Source of the DNA: G963666895 sp963666895
GTDB lineage: Bacteria; Desulfobacterota; Desulfovibrionia; Desulfovibrionales; Desulfovibrionaceae
Length of the DNA stretch: 64,000 nt
Assembly: GCA_963666895.2 (NCBI GenBank)
Contig: CAXXNS010000012.1
Location: forward strand, 1-64,000
Direction: 5' to 3'
Part shown: positions 52,536 to 61,101 of the stretch, piece after piece
Numbering within the stretch: the stretch's first letter is position 1
Layout: every line of letters begins with the position of its first letter
Program-made: the position numbers and the translations under genes
The notes under the pieces: model-generated
The model's input: the letters and a program-made list of their open reading frames with translations, nothing else
Told to the model about the DNA's origin: nothing
The model's database searches: none

Positions 52536-54299
52536 ATGCCTTCCTCCATCCGGACCCTGCTGATCCTGCCCGTTCTGGTCCTGACCATGGCCCTGCTCGC
52601 CCTGGCCGCCTGCGCCGAGGACGACGACCAGGTCGAAGACCACAACGCCACGGCCGAACAGGCCCTGACGGACGATTGGGAATACACCGGGCCCGAGCCC
52701 GTGGAATACGGCCCCAACGTCAAAACCACGGCCAAGGGCGTGGCGCCCATGGCCAGCATGCCCGCTCCGGCCGGGGCCGCGCCCATGATGCTCATGGAGT
52801 CGTCCGACGCCCTGGGCTTCTCCACGGGCGGGGCCAAGGACGTGGGCAACTTCCGCGAAAACATCGAGGCCGGCTACCTGCCCCTGCCCACGGACCTGAC
52901 CTACGAGGGGCTGTTCTACGACTACTATTTCGACACCGACCAGCAGGAGCCCTGCCAGGCCCTGTTCTGCCCGTCCTATTCCCTGGCCGTGGCCCCGGAC
53001 CCCTTTTCCGGGCGCACGGACTACTACCTCTCGGTGGGCCTGAACTCCAACCTGACCGAGGCGGACTTCGCCCGCAAGAAGCTCAACCTGGTGGTGGTCC
53101 TGGACATCTCCGGCTCCATGGGCTCGCCCTTTGACCAATACTACTACGACGGCCCGGCCAAGCAGGATGACGACCCGGACGCGGGCAAGACCAAAATGCA
53201 GCTGGCGGCCAAGGCCGTGACCCTGCTCATGGACCACCTGCGCCCGGGCGACCGCTTCGGCGTGGTCCTGTTCGACGACCGCGCCTACCTGGCCAAGCCC
53301 CTGTCCCCGGTGGAGCGCACAGACATGGCGGCCATCAAGGGCCACGTCCTGGAGATCTTCGAGCAGGGCGGCACCAACATGGAGGCGGGCATGCGCCTGG
53401 GCGGCAAGCTCCTGGACGAGTTCGAGAACGCGGACAAGTCCGAGTACGAGAACCGCGTCATCTTCCTCACCGACGCCATGCCCAACCTGGGCGACACCAG
53501 CGAGGAAGGCCTGCTGGGCATGCTTGAGCGCAACGCCAACCGGGGCGTGTACACCACCTTCATCGGCATCGGCGTGGACTTCAACACCGAGCTTGTGGAA
53601 TCCATCTCCAAGGTCACCGGGGCCAACTACTACGCCGTGCACTCGGCCGCCGAGTTCAAGACCCGCATGGACGACGAGTTCGAGTTCATGGTCACCCCGC
53701 TGGTCTTCGACCTAGTCCTGCAGGTGGAGTCCCAGGGCTTCGAGATCGAGCGCGTGTACGGCTCGCCCCAGGCCGACGAGGCCACCGGCGAGATCATGCG
53801 CGTGGCCACCCTGTTCCCCTCGCGCACCGAAGAAGGCGAGACCCGCGGCGGCGTGGTCCTGCTCAAGCTCCGCAAGACCTCGGACAACCCCCGCCTGATC
53901 CTGGCCACCAACTACCAGGACCGCGACCACAACCCGGGCGGGGCCGTGGACGAGATCACATTCGACCAGACCGGAGAGTTCTACGGCGGCACGGGCGTGC
54001 GCAAGGCCGTGGCCCTGGTCCGCTACGCCGACCTGATGCTCAACTGGATGGGGTACGAGCGCACCAAGACCCAGGTTCCCCCGGAGCGGGTGTACATGGA
54101 CGACGGCATCCCCCTGCCGCCCCGGCCCGAGCTGGGCCAGTGGGAGCGGACCTCCATGGATCTGGCCGTGTCTCCGGGCTACAAGATTCTGTTCAAGCTC
54201 TTCCGGGGCTACCTGGACAAGGAAATGAAGGCCGTGGGCGACGACTCCATGCAGCGGGAACTGGACCTGCTGGACAAGCTGGCAGCGCACGGATCATAG
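52536..54299 (+). CDS. von Willebrand factor A domain lipoprotein
   Basis: The 587-residue protein has a signal peptide ending in LALAAC, so it should be a lipoprotein. The VWA domain (about residues 185-390) carries an intact MIDAS metal site: DISGSMGSP, then the conserved Thr in GGTNMEAGM and Asp in IFLTDAMP. The C-terminal part resembles the YfbK/DUF3520-type extension of bacterial VWA lipoproteins. It likely binds protein partners through the metal site at the cell envelope. The start follows GGGGAG. It is a monocistron with its own terminator. Confidence 0.88.
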   Translation: MPSSIRTLLILPVLVLTMALLALAACAEDDDQVEDHNATAEQALTDDWEYTGPEPVEYGPNVKTTAKGVAPMASMPAPAGAAPMMLMESSDALGFSTGGAKDVGNFRENIEAGYLPLPTDLTYEGLFYDYYFDTDQQEPCQALFCPSYSLAVAPDPFSGRTDYYLSVGLNSNLTEADFARKKLNLVVVLDISGSMGSPFDQYYYDGPAKQDDDPDAGKTKMQLAAKAVTLLMDHLRPGDRFGVVLFDDRAYLAKPLSPVERTDMAAIKGHVLEIFEQGGTNMEAGMRLGGKLLDEFENADKSEYENRVIFLTDAMPNLGDTSEEGLLGMLERNANRGVYTTFIGIGVDFNTELVESISKVTGANYYAVHSAAEFKTRMDDEFEFMVTPLVFDLVLQVESQGFEIERVYGSPQADEATGEIMRVATLFPSRTEEGETRGGVVLLKLRKTSDNPRLILATNYQDRDHNPGGAVDEITFDQTGEFYGGTGVRKAVALVRYADLMLNWMGYERTKTQVPPERVYMDDGIPLPPRPELGQWERTSMDLAVSPGYKILFKLFRGYLDKEMKAVGDDSMQRELDLLDKLAAHGS

Positions 54300-54321
54300 G
54301 GGAGAGAAACGAGAGACAACG

Positions 54322-54355
54322 CCCCGGCCCCGGCAATCCCGGCGGCCGGGGTTTT
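54322..54355 (+). terminator. Rho-independent terminator of the VWA gene
   Basis: CCCCGGCC (54322-54329) pairs with GGCCGGGG (54344-54351), followed by TTTT. Confidence 0.85.
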
Positions 54356-55312
54356 CTATTTGTGGCCGCGCGAGGCCAGCCACTCCACGGCCAGGACCAG
54401 GGCCGCCCCGGCCAGCATGAAGCCCACGCAGCCCAGGACCTCGGCGTCCAGGGTCCGCGGAAACACGCCCGCTTCGCGCAGGACCACGATCCTGTCCGGA
54501 AGCACGCGGACCTCCAGGGCCTCCTTCCAGGGCCAGACCTTGCGCATGGCCCCGGCCATGAAGCCCGTGAGCACGGCCATGGTCAGGTTGTGGTGGTTGG
54601 TCAGGAACCAGTCCAACACGCGGGAGAAGGCCATGATCCCGGCCACGGCTCCGGCCACGAAGACCAGGATGACGAGCAGGCTGTCCGTGGCCAGGGGGGT
54701 CTTGAGCGCGCCGGTGACGTACTCGTACTTGCCCAGCAGGAGCAGGATGTAGGCCCCGGAGATGCCGGGCAGGATCATGGCGCACACGGCCAGGGAGCCG
54801 CACAGGAACACGAACCACAGGGCCTCGGGGGTCTGCACCGGCACCAGCCCCACCAGGAGCCAGCTGAACGCGGCCCCGGCCAGGGCGACCAGTCCGGCTC
54901 CCCTGCCCCAGCGCACGTTGCGGCCCACCACCAGCACCGAGGCGGCGATGAGGCCGAAAAACAGGGCCCAGACCTGGGCCGGGTAGGTCTGCAGCAAATG
55001 GTTCAGCACCCGGGCCAGGGAAAACACGGCCAGCACCAGACCGGCCAGCAGGGAGAGCAGGAAGCGCAGCCGGACCATGGACAGGGCGCCGCTGACGTCC
55101 AGGCGGGCCAGCCGGCCCAGGGCGGCCGGGCTGACCGAGCGCACGGCCGCGATCAGGTCGTCGTAGATGCCGGTGATGAAGGCCATGGTCCCGCCCGAGA
55201 CCCCGGGCACGATGTCGGCCGATCCCATGAGAAAGCCCTTTCCGGCCAGCAACAGGGCCTGGCCCGGACGGTCCGGCCCCGGGGTGGCCCTCCAGGCCTC
55301 GCGTATGGTCAT
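54356..55312 (-). CDS. DUF368 membrane protein (PopT-type polyprenyl-phosphate transporter)
   Basis: The 318-residue protein has about eight to ten membrane helices and the two hallmark repeats of DUF368: GSADIVPGVSGGTMAFITG near the start and ILPGISGAYILLLLGKYE in the middle. DUF368 proteins have recently been described as undecaprenyl-phosphate recycling transporters (PopT). It would return the lipid carrier used in cell wall and polysaccharide synthesis across the inner membrane. The ATG at 55312 follows AGGAGG. Confidence 0.93.
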   Translation of the reverse strand: MTIREAWRATPGPDRPGQALLLAGKGFLMGSADIVPGVSGGTMAFITGIYDDLIAAVRSVSPAALGRLARLDVSGALSMVRLRFLLSLLAGLVLAVFSLARVLNHLLQTYPAQVWALFFGLIAASVLVVGRNVRWGRGAGLVALAGAAFSWLLVGLVPVQTPEALWFVFLCGSLAVCAMILPGISGAYILLLLGKYEYVTGALKTPLATDSLLVILVFVAGAVAGIMAFSRVLDWFLTNHHNLTMAVLTGFMAGAMRKVWPWKEALEVRVLPDRIVVLREAGVFPRTLDAEVLGCVGFMLAGAALVLAVEWLASRGHK

Positions 55313-55377
55313 GGGATTCCTCCTGCGCTGGTGCATACGTCGGGTGGCGGCCAACCTACCCGCGCACGCAGGCACGG

Positions 55378-56478
55378 TCAAGAAGCCGGGGTCAGCAAAG
55401 GGGAATCCACCACGGGCACCACGGCCCGGACCTGGACCTGGTCGGCCTTGGGCAGCACGGACAACCGGCCCGAGGCCAGGTCCAGCAGTTCGGGCAGGCC
55501 GCCGCGCTCCAGTTGGGCCTGGAGTTCACCGGGCGCGGGCACGTCCCGCTTGTCCAGGCCGATGCGCAGGCTGGTCAGGGTTCTGCCCTGGCTCAGCACC
55601 ACCCGCACCGGACGGACCTTGATGTCGTTCAGCACGGTGTGGGCGGTCTGGTAAAGCACCCGCCGCCCCAGGTCGTCCAGGCGGCTCTCGTCCACGGAGA
55701 TGCTCAGGGGGAAGGCGGCCTCCGGGGCCAGGCTCAGCCGCCGCGCCCGGCACAAACGGCGCAGGGACACGGCCAGGGAGGCTCCGGCCAGGGAGGGATG
55801 GGCGCTCTCGCCCAGAATCTCGGCCAGGCTGGCCCGCACCTCGCCGGCCCATTCCAGACTCAGGCGGACCGACTTTCCGGCCTCGTCCTGCCCCCACTCC
55901 CGGGCCAGGTTGTCCAGCACGGAATAGAGCGTGTCCGCCGCGGGCTTGACCCCGCCCTCCAGCCTGCGGGCCAGGTCGCGCCGGGCCTCCTCGTTGGTTT
56001 CCAGGAGCCGGGCCGCCAACAGCCGGATGCGCCGCCGGGACTGGATCTCCTCGGTCACCTCGCGCTCGAAGCTGACCAAACAAGGCCCCACGCCGTCCAG
56101 GTCCAGGGGAATGCAGCGGTAGGCCAGCCAGCGCTGGGGCCTGTCCAGCCAGTGGTACACGCCCTGGAAATGCCGCTTGCGGGCCGCCTGGCGGAACAGG
56201 CGGCGCAGGGCGTCCGGAGGCAGGTGTTCCTGCAGCCGGTCCAGGTCGGGCAGGTTGGACAATTCCCTGCGTGACCGTCCGGCCTGGTCCGCATAGGCGT
56301 CGTTGCACCAGATCAGACGCCGCTTCTTGCGGGTCATGTCCAGGCACATGATGCCCACGCCGCTGTCCAGGCTTTCCAGGATGGCTACCCAAGGGCCTTC
56401 CAGGCCCTGAGGCAGGCCGGGAGGCAACATGTCGTCGTTGATGTCGGATTTGTCACCCGGGGGGGAAGGACACGTCAT
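55378..56478 (-). CDS. PAS-domain protein resembling an inactive histidine kinase
   Basis: This 366-residue protein has a PAS-like sensor domain (about residues 30-130, with CNDAYADQAGRSRREL), followed by a helical dimerisation region where a HisKA_3 histidine kinase would have its H box. The family pattern ARxLHD is changed to ARRLEGG, so the phospho-accepting histidine is absent. The C-terminal part (about 200-360) is a degenerate ATPase-like domain. It is probably a signalling adaptor rather than a kinase. The start is uncertain: ATG 56478 is listed, GTG 56529 and ATG 56430 are alternatives. No cognate response regulator is adjacent. Confidence 0.7.
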   Translation of the reverse strand: MTCPSPPGDKSDINDDMLPPGLPQGLEGPWVAILESLDSGVGIMCLDMTRKKRRLIWCNDAYADQAGRSRRELSNLPDLDRLQEHLPPDALRRLFRQAARKRHFQGVYHWLDRPQRWLAYRCIPLDLDGVGPCLVSFEREVTEEIQSRRRIRLLAARLLETNEEARRDLARRLEGGVKPAADTLYSVLDNLAREWGQDEAGKSVRLSLEWAGEVRASLAEILGESAHPSLAGASLAVSLRRLCRARRLSLAPEAAFPLSISVDESRLDDLGRRVLYQTAHTVLNDIKVRPVRVVLSQGRTLTSLRIGLDKRDVPAPGELQAQLERGGLPELLDLASGRLSVLPKADQVQVRAVVPVVDSPLLTPAS

Positions 56479-56671
56479 ACGATTAAGCTTTATACTATCA
56501 ACTATCAAGAAAGCAACTATTTCCCGCACCTTGCCGGACGCCGGGGATCAAGGCACAATGCGGACATCCGCTTTACACCAACTCCGTGCATCGTTTATGG
56601 AGCGATCATGCGTTCAGGCAGGATGACAACGGTCCACGCCCCGGTGGACAAAACGCGGGAGGACTGATCCC

Positions 56672-57094
56672 GTGCAGAGGCTGCGGCTCCCGGCCCGGCT
56701 GGACCGGCTGGAGGAGGCCCGGGCGTTCGTCCTGGACTCCGCCCGCGACCTGGGCCTGCCCGAAACCGTGCTCAACCGCGTGGAACTGGTTCTGGAGGAG
56801 GCCCTGGTCAACGTCATCCGCCACGCCTACGGCGGCGGCCCGGGCGAGGTGGAGGTGACCTGCGCCCTGGCCCCGGCCGGACCGGGCCGGAAACGCTTCC
56901 TGGTGGAGATCAGGGACTCGGGACCCAGCTTCGACCCCAACCACGGGCCCGCGCCGGACCTGGAGTCCAGCCTGGAGGAGCGGCGCATCGGCGGCCTGGG
57001 CATCCACCTCATGCGGCGCATGGCCGACGAACTGACCTGGGAGCGCATCGAGCCCCACAACGTCCTGCGCCTGGGCTTCGACCGGCCCGACTAA
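56672..57094 (+). CDS. ATP-binding anti-sigma/RsbW-like protein
   Basis: The 140-residue protein is a GHKL ATPase of the RsbW/SpoIIAB type (HATPase_c_2): N box with LVLEEALVNVIRHAYGG, G1 box IRDSGPSFDP, G2 box GGLGIHLMRRMADEL. Such proteins bind partner sigma factors or phosphorylate anti-anti-sigma proteins. The start is GTG after GGGAGG. It converges with thiE, overlapping its stop by 4 bases. It is divergent from the histidine kinase-like protein gene 193 bases upstream, which suggests a shared pathway. No STAS partner is in the window. Confidence 0.88.
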   Translation: MQRLRLPARLDRLEEARAFVLDSARDLGLPETVLNRVELVLEEALVNVIRHAYGGGPGEVEVTCALAPAGPGRKRFLVEIRDSGPSFDPNHGPAPDLESSLEERRIGGLGIHLMRRMADELTWERIEPHNVLRLGFDRPD

Positions 57095-57723
57095 ATTTTT
57101 TTCATGGCCCGGACCAGGGCCTGGGCCGCAGCTCGGGGTGATTCCGCGCTGCAGATGGCCGAGACCACGGCCAGACCGGCCGGATCGCAGGCCGCCACCC
57201 GGGCCGCGTTCTCCAGGCCGATCCCGCCGATGGCCACCACGGGCTTGCTGGAAAAATCCACGGCCCGGCGTAGCCCGTCCAGGCCCAGGGGCTCGCCCGC
57301 GTCCGCCTTGGTGGCCGTGGCGTAGACCGGGCCCAGTCCCAGGTAGTCCACGTCCAGCCCCTCGGCTTCCTGCAACTGGTCCCAGTGGTCGATGGACAGG
57401 CCGAGCAGCATGTCCGGGCCGATGAGCGCCCGCACGTCGGCCGGGTGCATGTCCGACTGGCCCACGTGCACACCGTGGGCGCCCGCTGCCAGGGCCACGT
57501 CCACCCGGTCGTTGATGACCAGGGGCACGCCCAGGGGGTCGAGCATCTCGCGCACGGCCCGGGCCAGGGCCACGAAGTCGCGGGTGTCGGCCTCCTTCTC
57601 GCGCAGCTGCACCACGCCCGCGCCTCCGGCCACGGCCTCGGCCACCACGGCCATGAGGTCGCGGCCCAGGCACAGGGCGCGGTCCGTGACCAGGTACACG
57701 CTCAGGTCGGGAAAGATCCTCAC
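57091..57723 (-). CDS. thiE: Thiamine-phosphate synthase
   Basis: ThiE couples hydroxymethylpyrimidine diphosphate with hydroxyethylthiazole phosphate. The 210-residue barrel has YLVTDRALC, the phosphate/substrate segments GVVQLREKEADTR, VINDRVDVAL, GVHVGQSDM and the C-terminal VVAIGGIG. The start is a GTG that overlaps the thiM stop (GTGA), so translation is coupled. Confidence 0.96.
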   Translation of the reverse strand: MRIFPDLSVYLVTDRALCLGRDLMAVVAEAVAGGAGVVQLREKEADTRDFVALARAVREMLDPLGVPLVINDRVDVALAAGAHGVHVGQSDMHPADVRALIGPDMLLGLSIDHWDQLQEAEGLDVDYLGLGPVYATATKADAGEPLGLDGLRRAVDFSSKPVVAIGGIGLENAARVAACDPAGLAVVSAICSAESPRAAAQALVRAMKKI

Positions 57724-58535
57724 GAGACCTCCTCCACCCGGAATCCCCGGCGCACGTCCTCGGGACCGATAGTGTACAGGGCGTCGTACAGGGCCAGCTG
57801 CAGGCTGCCGGGCCCGGCCGCATTCTGCCCGGCCATCTCCCCGGCCAGGTTCATGGCTCCGGCCCCGTGCACCGCGGCCAGGAAGGGGTCCTTCTCCACG
57901 GCCAGGAAGGCGCCGGTGACTGCCGATGCCGTGCAGCCCAGGCCCGTGACCCGGGGCATCATGGCGTGGCCGCCGTACAGCCGCACGGCCCGCTCGCCGT
58001 TGGTGACCAGGTCGGTCTCGCCGCTGAGCTGGACAACGACGTTGTTGTCCCCGGCCAGGCGCAGGGCCGACTCCAGGGCCTGGTCCACGGACTGGCTGGA
58101 GTCCACGCCCTTGGGCTTGCCCGACGCTCCGGCCACGGCCATGATCTCCGAGGCGTTGGCCCGGACCACGGCCGGCTTGTACTCCTTGACGAACTCGCGG
58201 GCCAGGCTGGTGCGCAGGGCGGTGGCCCCGGCCGCCACCGGGTCCAGCACCCAGGGCAGGCCGATCTCCCTGGCCTTTTCCAGGGAGGCCCGCATGCCCT
58301 CGATCTGCTCCCGGCCGGGCGTGCCGATGTTGATGACCAGGCTTCCGGCCAGGGCGACCAGCTCGGGCATCTCCTCGGCCGCGTGGGCCATGGCCGGAGA
58401 CGCGCCCAGGGCCAGCAGGGCATTGGCCGTATTGTTGGTGACCACGTAGTTGGTGACGTTGAGGACCAGCGGGGCCTGCTCGCGGATGGCCAGGATGTTG
58501 TTCCACAGGGCGTCGGCATCGTGTACGGGAATCAT
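57720..58535 (-). CDS. thiM: Hydroxyethylthiazole kinase
   Basis: ThiM phosphorylates the thiazole moiety for salvage. The 271-residue protein has PLVLNVTNYVVTNNTANALL at the start, DPVAAGATALR, and the ATP-binding VTGLGCTASAVTGAF at the end. The ATG at 58535 overlaps the upstream stop (ATGA). With thiE and the MTH1187-type gene it forms a thiamine salvage operon; thiD is not in the window, and no TPP riboswitch is visible. Confidence 0.96.
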   Translation of the reverse strand: MIPVHDADALWNNILAIREQAPLVLNVTNYVVTNNTANALLALGASPAMAHAAEEMPELVALAGSLVINIGTPGREQIEGMRASLEKAREIGLPWVLDPVAAGATALRTSLAREFVKEYKPAVVRANASEIMAVAGASGKPKGVDSSQSVDQALESALRLAGDNNVVVQLSGETDLVTNGERAVRLYGGHAMMPRVTGLGCTASAVTGAFLAVEKDPFLAAVHGAGAMNLAGEMAGQNAAGPGSLQLALYDALYTIGPEDVRRGFRVEEVS

Positions 58536-58828
58536 TTCAAACGCTCCTCCACCGCGGCCACCTTGCCTGCCAGGCGGCCCGACGGCCCCTGGCGCCAATC
58601 CACGGTGACCCCGAGATAAACCCGCTCGCAGTCCGCGCGCAGGGCCTCATGACACTTGGCGATGACCGCCATGACCTCGTCGTATTCCCCCTCCAGGGAG
58701 GTGCCCATGGGCCCGAGCACGTGGGGCAGGCCCGAGGCGCGGACCACGGCCAGGGCCTTGGCCACGTGGTCGGCCACGGAAACTCCCTCACCTATAGGAA
58801 AGATGGAAAACTGTGCCACACAGCTCAT
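58532..58828 (-). CDS. MTH1187/YkoF-type thiamine-binding protein
   Basis: The 98-residue protein belongs to the thiamine-binding MTH1187 (DUF77) family, seen in AQFSIFPIGEGVSVADHVAK and the LGPMGTSLEGEYDEVM motif. Members bind thiamine or its pyrimidine moiety and form dimers or tetramers. It heads the thiM-thiE operon. ATG 58828 follows AAGGAG. Confidence 0.92.
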   Translation of the reverse strand: MSCVAQFSIFPIGEGVSVADHVAKALAVVRASGLPHVLGPMGTSLEGEYDEVMAVIAKCHEALRADCERVYLGVTVDWRQGPSGRLAGKVAAVEERLK

Positions 58829-58889
58829 GAAGCGCTCCTTGCTTTCGCGACCCTTGACCATTGCCCGTTGCCTGACGCATACAGGGGCC

Positions 58890-59216
58890 ATGAATCAAAA
58901 CCCAGCGGAGAACACCGACGTCCCCGGGACCAACCGTTCGGCCCACCTGCTGGCCCTGCTCTCCTTCCTGGTCAGCCTGGCCATGCTCGTGGCCTGGGGC
59001 TGGCTGGGAGCCAAGCGCGCCGAAATCTCCAGACCGGCCGCGTCCGTGCTGTCCAGCATCGGCTACGTGATCAACGGCCTGGGCATCATCACCGGCATCT
59101 GGGGCACGATCAAGGACGAATCCGCCCGCACCCTGGGCCTCATCGGCGCGGCCTGCAACGCGGCGCAGCCCATCTTCATCCTGTTCTATTCGGCCGCCTT
59201 TCCCCTGGCCAACTAG
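58890..59216 (+). CDS. Small membrane protein of unknown function
   Basis: The 108-residue protein has three hydrophobic segments (LLALLSFLVSLAMLVAWGWL, SVLSSIGYVINGLGIITGIW, LIGAACNAAQPIFILFYSAA) and no recognised domain. It is divergent from the thiamine operon by 61 bases and overlaps the AEC transporter stop by 4 bases on the other strand. The start at 58890 has GGGG a few bases before it. Confidence 0.7.
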   Translation: MNQNPAENTDVPGTNRSAHLLALLSFLVSLAMLVAWGWLGAKRAEISRPAASVLSSIGYVINGLGIITGIWGTIKDESARTLGLIGAACNAAQPIFILFYSAAFPLAN

Positions 59217-60163
59217 ACCAGCAGCCCGAACATCAGAGGAGCGGTGAACACGCTCGCTCCGGCCGTGGCCAGAACCAGCCTGGAGGCCAGCCCGGCGTCG
59301 CATCCGTAGCGCGCGGACAAGGCCACGGACAGCAGGGCCGAGGGCATGGACGCCTCGAGCACCAGGACGCGCCGTTCCATGTCCGTCACGGCCAGCGGCC
59401 CGGACAGCAGCCAGACCAGGACCGGTTGGATCGCCAGCAACACCAGGCAGGCGGCCAAGGCGGGAGCCAGGACCCGCCGCAAATCCTGAAACTTCAAGGC
59501 CACGCCCACGGTCAGCACCACCAGGAAGGTGTTGGCCCGGGCGACCATGCCCAGGGCGTCGGAAACCGGCTTCAACGGCCCATGGGCGTCCAGGGGCCCC
59601 AATGCCGAGCAGAGCAGGCCCAGAATCACGGCCGCGAAAATGGGCGAGACGAAGAACCGGGCCGCCTGGGATATGCGCGAGGCGGCCGTGTCCTGGTCGC
59701 TGCCGTAGTACATGGCCAGCATGACCCCGATGGTGAACAGCACCGGCCCCACGCCCAGTTCGGACACCAGCACCCCCTCGGTGATGGCCGAGGGACGGCC
59801 GGGAAAGACCTCGGCCAGGAGCGGGTACCCGAGCATGGTGGAGCTTCCAAAGGCCGCCGCCAGCAAAAAGGCCCCGGTGGCCGCGCGGTCCAGCCGCAGC
59901 AGCCGGGCCGCTCCCCAGGCCAGTGCCAGGCAGCCCAGTTCGGCCCCGGCCATGGCCAGGGCCAGCACGGATTCCGACCATTGCAACGCGCCGAAGGCCA
60001 GGGAATGGAAAATGAGCACGGGCAAGGTGACCTGGGTCACCAGCCTGCCAAGCACGGGTCCATGCTCCTCGGCCAGCACGCCCAGACGCTTCAACCCGGC
60101 CGCGCCCAGAACCAGGCCGGCCAGGATGACCACGGAGACCAGTATGTCCGCCATTCCAGGCAT
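59213..60163 (-). CDS. AEC-family auxin-efflux-like transporter
   Basis: This 316-residue inner-membrane carrier has about ten helices and belongs to the auxin efflux carrier (AEC) family, which in bacteria exports or exchanges small organic acids. The N-terminal ILAGLVLGAAGLKRLGVL and QVTLPVLIFHSL, and the glycine-rich GSSTMLGYPLLAEV are family-like. The start is uncertain: 60163 or 60154, neither with a good ribosome site. Substrate unknown. Confidence 0.88.
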   Translation of the reverse strand: MPGMADILVSVVILAGLVLGAAGLKRLGVLAEEHGPVLGRLVTQVTLPVLIFHSLAFGALQWSESVLALAMAGAELGCLALAWGAARLLRLDRAATGAFLLAAAFGSSTMLGYPLLAEVFPGRPSAITEGVLVSELGVGPVLFTIGVMLAMYYGSDQDTAASRISQAARFFVSPIFAAVILGLLCSALGPLDAHGPLKPVSDALGMVARANTFLVVLTVGVALKFQDLRRVLAPALAACLVLLAIQPVLVWLLSGPLAVTDMERRVLVLEASMPSALLSVALSARYGCDAGLASRLVLATAGASVFTAPLMFGLLV

Positions 60164-60217
60164 GTCTGTTGAGTACCCGCGCGCCTGTTCAGGGTCAAGA
60201 CTCCACGGCGCATGACG

Positions 60218-60251
60218 AAAAAAAGGAGCCGACCCACGACGGGTCGGCTCC
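60218..60251 (-). terminator. Rho-independent terminator of the peroxiredoxin gene
   Basis: An 11-base stem GGAGCCGACCC/GGGTCGGCTCC with 5-base loop is followed on the minus strand by seven T. It lies 45 bases after the peroxiredoxin stop. Confidence 0.93.
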
Positions 60252-60295
60252 AAGCCGCGTTACGCCACCCCCGCCGGGGAGGCGGTTCAAGACTG

Positions 60296-60937
60296 CTAGA
60301 TCTTCTTGTGGCAGAACCACCAGTCGAAGCAGCCGTCCTTGCCCTTGCGCTCGGCCGCGGTCTTGGTGTCCGCGGCCGGGGGAATGATGGCCTCGTCTCC
60401 GATGAGTTCGTTGTTGGGCCAGCCCGCGGGCAGGGCCACGCCCTTGGCGTCGGAGGTCTGCAGGGCCTTCACGGCCCGGACGATCTCGTCCATGTTGCGG
60501 CCGATCTCCTGAGGGTAATAGATCATCAAGCGCAGCTTGCCTTCAGGATCGATGACGAAGACCGCGCGTACGGTGTTGGTTCCCTTGGCCGCATGGACCA
60601 TGCCCAAAGCGCCGGCCACCTTGCCCATGTCGTCCGCGATGATGGGGAACTCGATCTTCACGCCCAGGCGCTCCTCGATCCACTCCACCCACTTGATGTG
60701 TGAGAAGACCTGGTCGATGGACAGGCCGATGAGCTCGCAGCCCAGTTCCTGAAATTCCTTGTAGCGCTTCTGGAAGGCCACGAACTCCGTGGTGCAGACC
60801 GGGGTGAAGTCGGCCGGATGGCTGAACAGGACGACCCATTTGCCCTTGTAGTCGTCGGGCAGGACCTTGCGGCCGTGGGTGGTCACCATTTCGATGCGGG
60901 GCATGCTTTCGCCGAGCAGAGGGATACCGGATTCCAT
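60296..60937 (-). CDS. Peroxiredoxin (Prx6-like, AhpC/TSA)
   Basis: The enzyme reduces peroxides. The 213-residue protein has the peroxidatic C48 in PADFTPVCTTEF, with the conserved Pro, Thr and Arg (AVFVIDPEGKLR region) nearby. It has the long C-terminal extension of the Prx6 group, ending in CFDWWFC (C203 and C209), as in thermophile 2-Cys Prx6 proteins, where the extra cysteines resolve the sulfenic acid. The start has AAGGAG. A PerR/Fur-like box lies 32 bases upstream, fitting peroxide control. Confidence 0.95.
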   Translation of the reverse strand: MESGIPLLGESMPRIEMVTTHGRKVLPDDYKGKWVVLFSHPADFTPVCTTEFVAFQKRYKEFQELGCELIGLSIDQVFSHIKWVEWIEERLGVKIEFPIIADDMGKVAGALGMVHAAKGTNTVRAVFVIDPEGKLRLMIYYPQEIGRNMDEIVRAVKALQTSDAKGVALPAGWPNNELIGDEAIIPPAADTKTAAERKGKDGCFDWWFCHKKI

Positions 60938-60968
60938 TGTTCTTCTCCTTGCCTGAGGTTTTGTTATA

Positions 60969-60987
60969 AATGATAATAGGAATCATT
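60969..60987 (-). promoter_or_regulatory. PerR/Fur-like operator upstream of peroxiredoxin
   Basis: AATGAT and ATCATT are arms of a 6-7-6 palindrome (AATGATAATAGGAATCATT), close in form to PerR/Fur boxes. It lies 32 bases before the peroxiredoxin start, inside AT-rich promoter DNA. Confidence 0.6.
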
Positions 60988-61036
60988 CCTGAGAAGAAAT
61001 ATACCTACAATAACACAAAACGCAAGAGGCTCGGAG

Positions 61037-61067
61037 AAAAAAAATAATCCGCCGGGAAAGCGGATTA
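61037..61067 (-). terminator. Rho-independent terminator of the histidine kinase
   Basis: TAATCCGC and GCGGATTA form the stem (61045-61052 and 61060-61067), followed on the minus strand by eight T. Confidence 0.93.
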
Positions 61068-61101
61068 GAAATCAGGTTGTTAGGTGTTCCCTGAAAAGGG
61101 C

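Noticed and set aside
58829..58889. TPP riboswitch before the thiamine operon
   Set aside because: The 61-base gap is too short and has neither the CUGAGA nor the GAUNNGG-type conserved segments.
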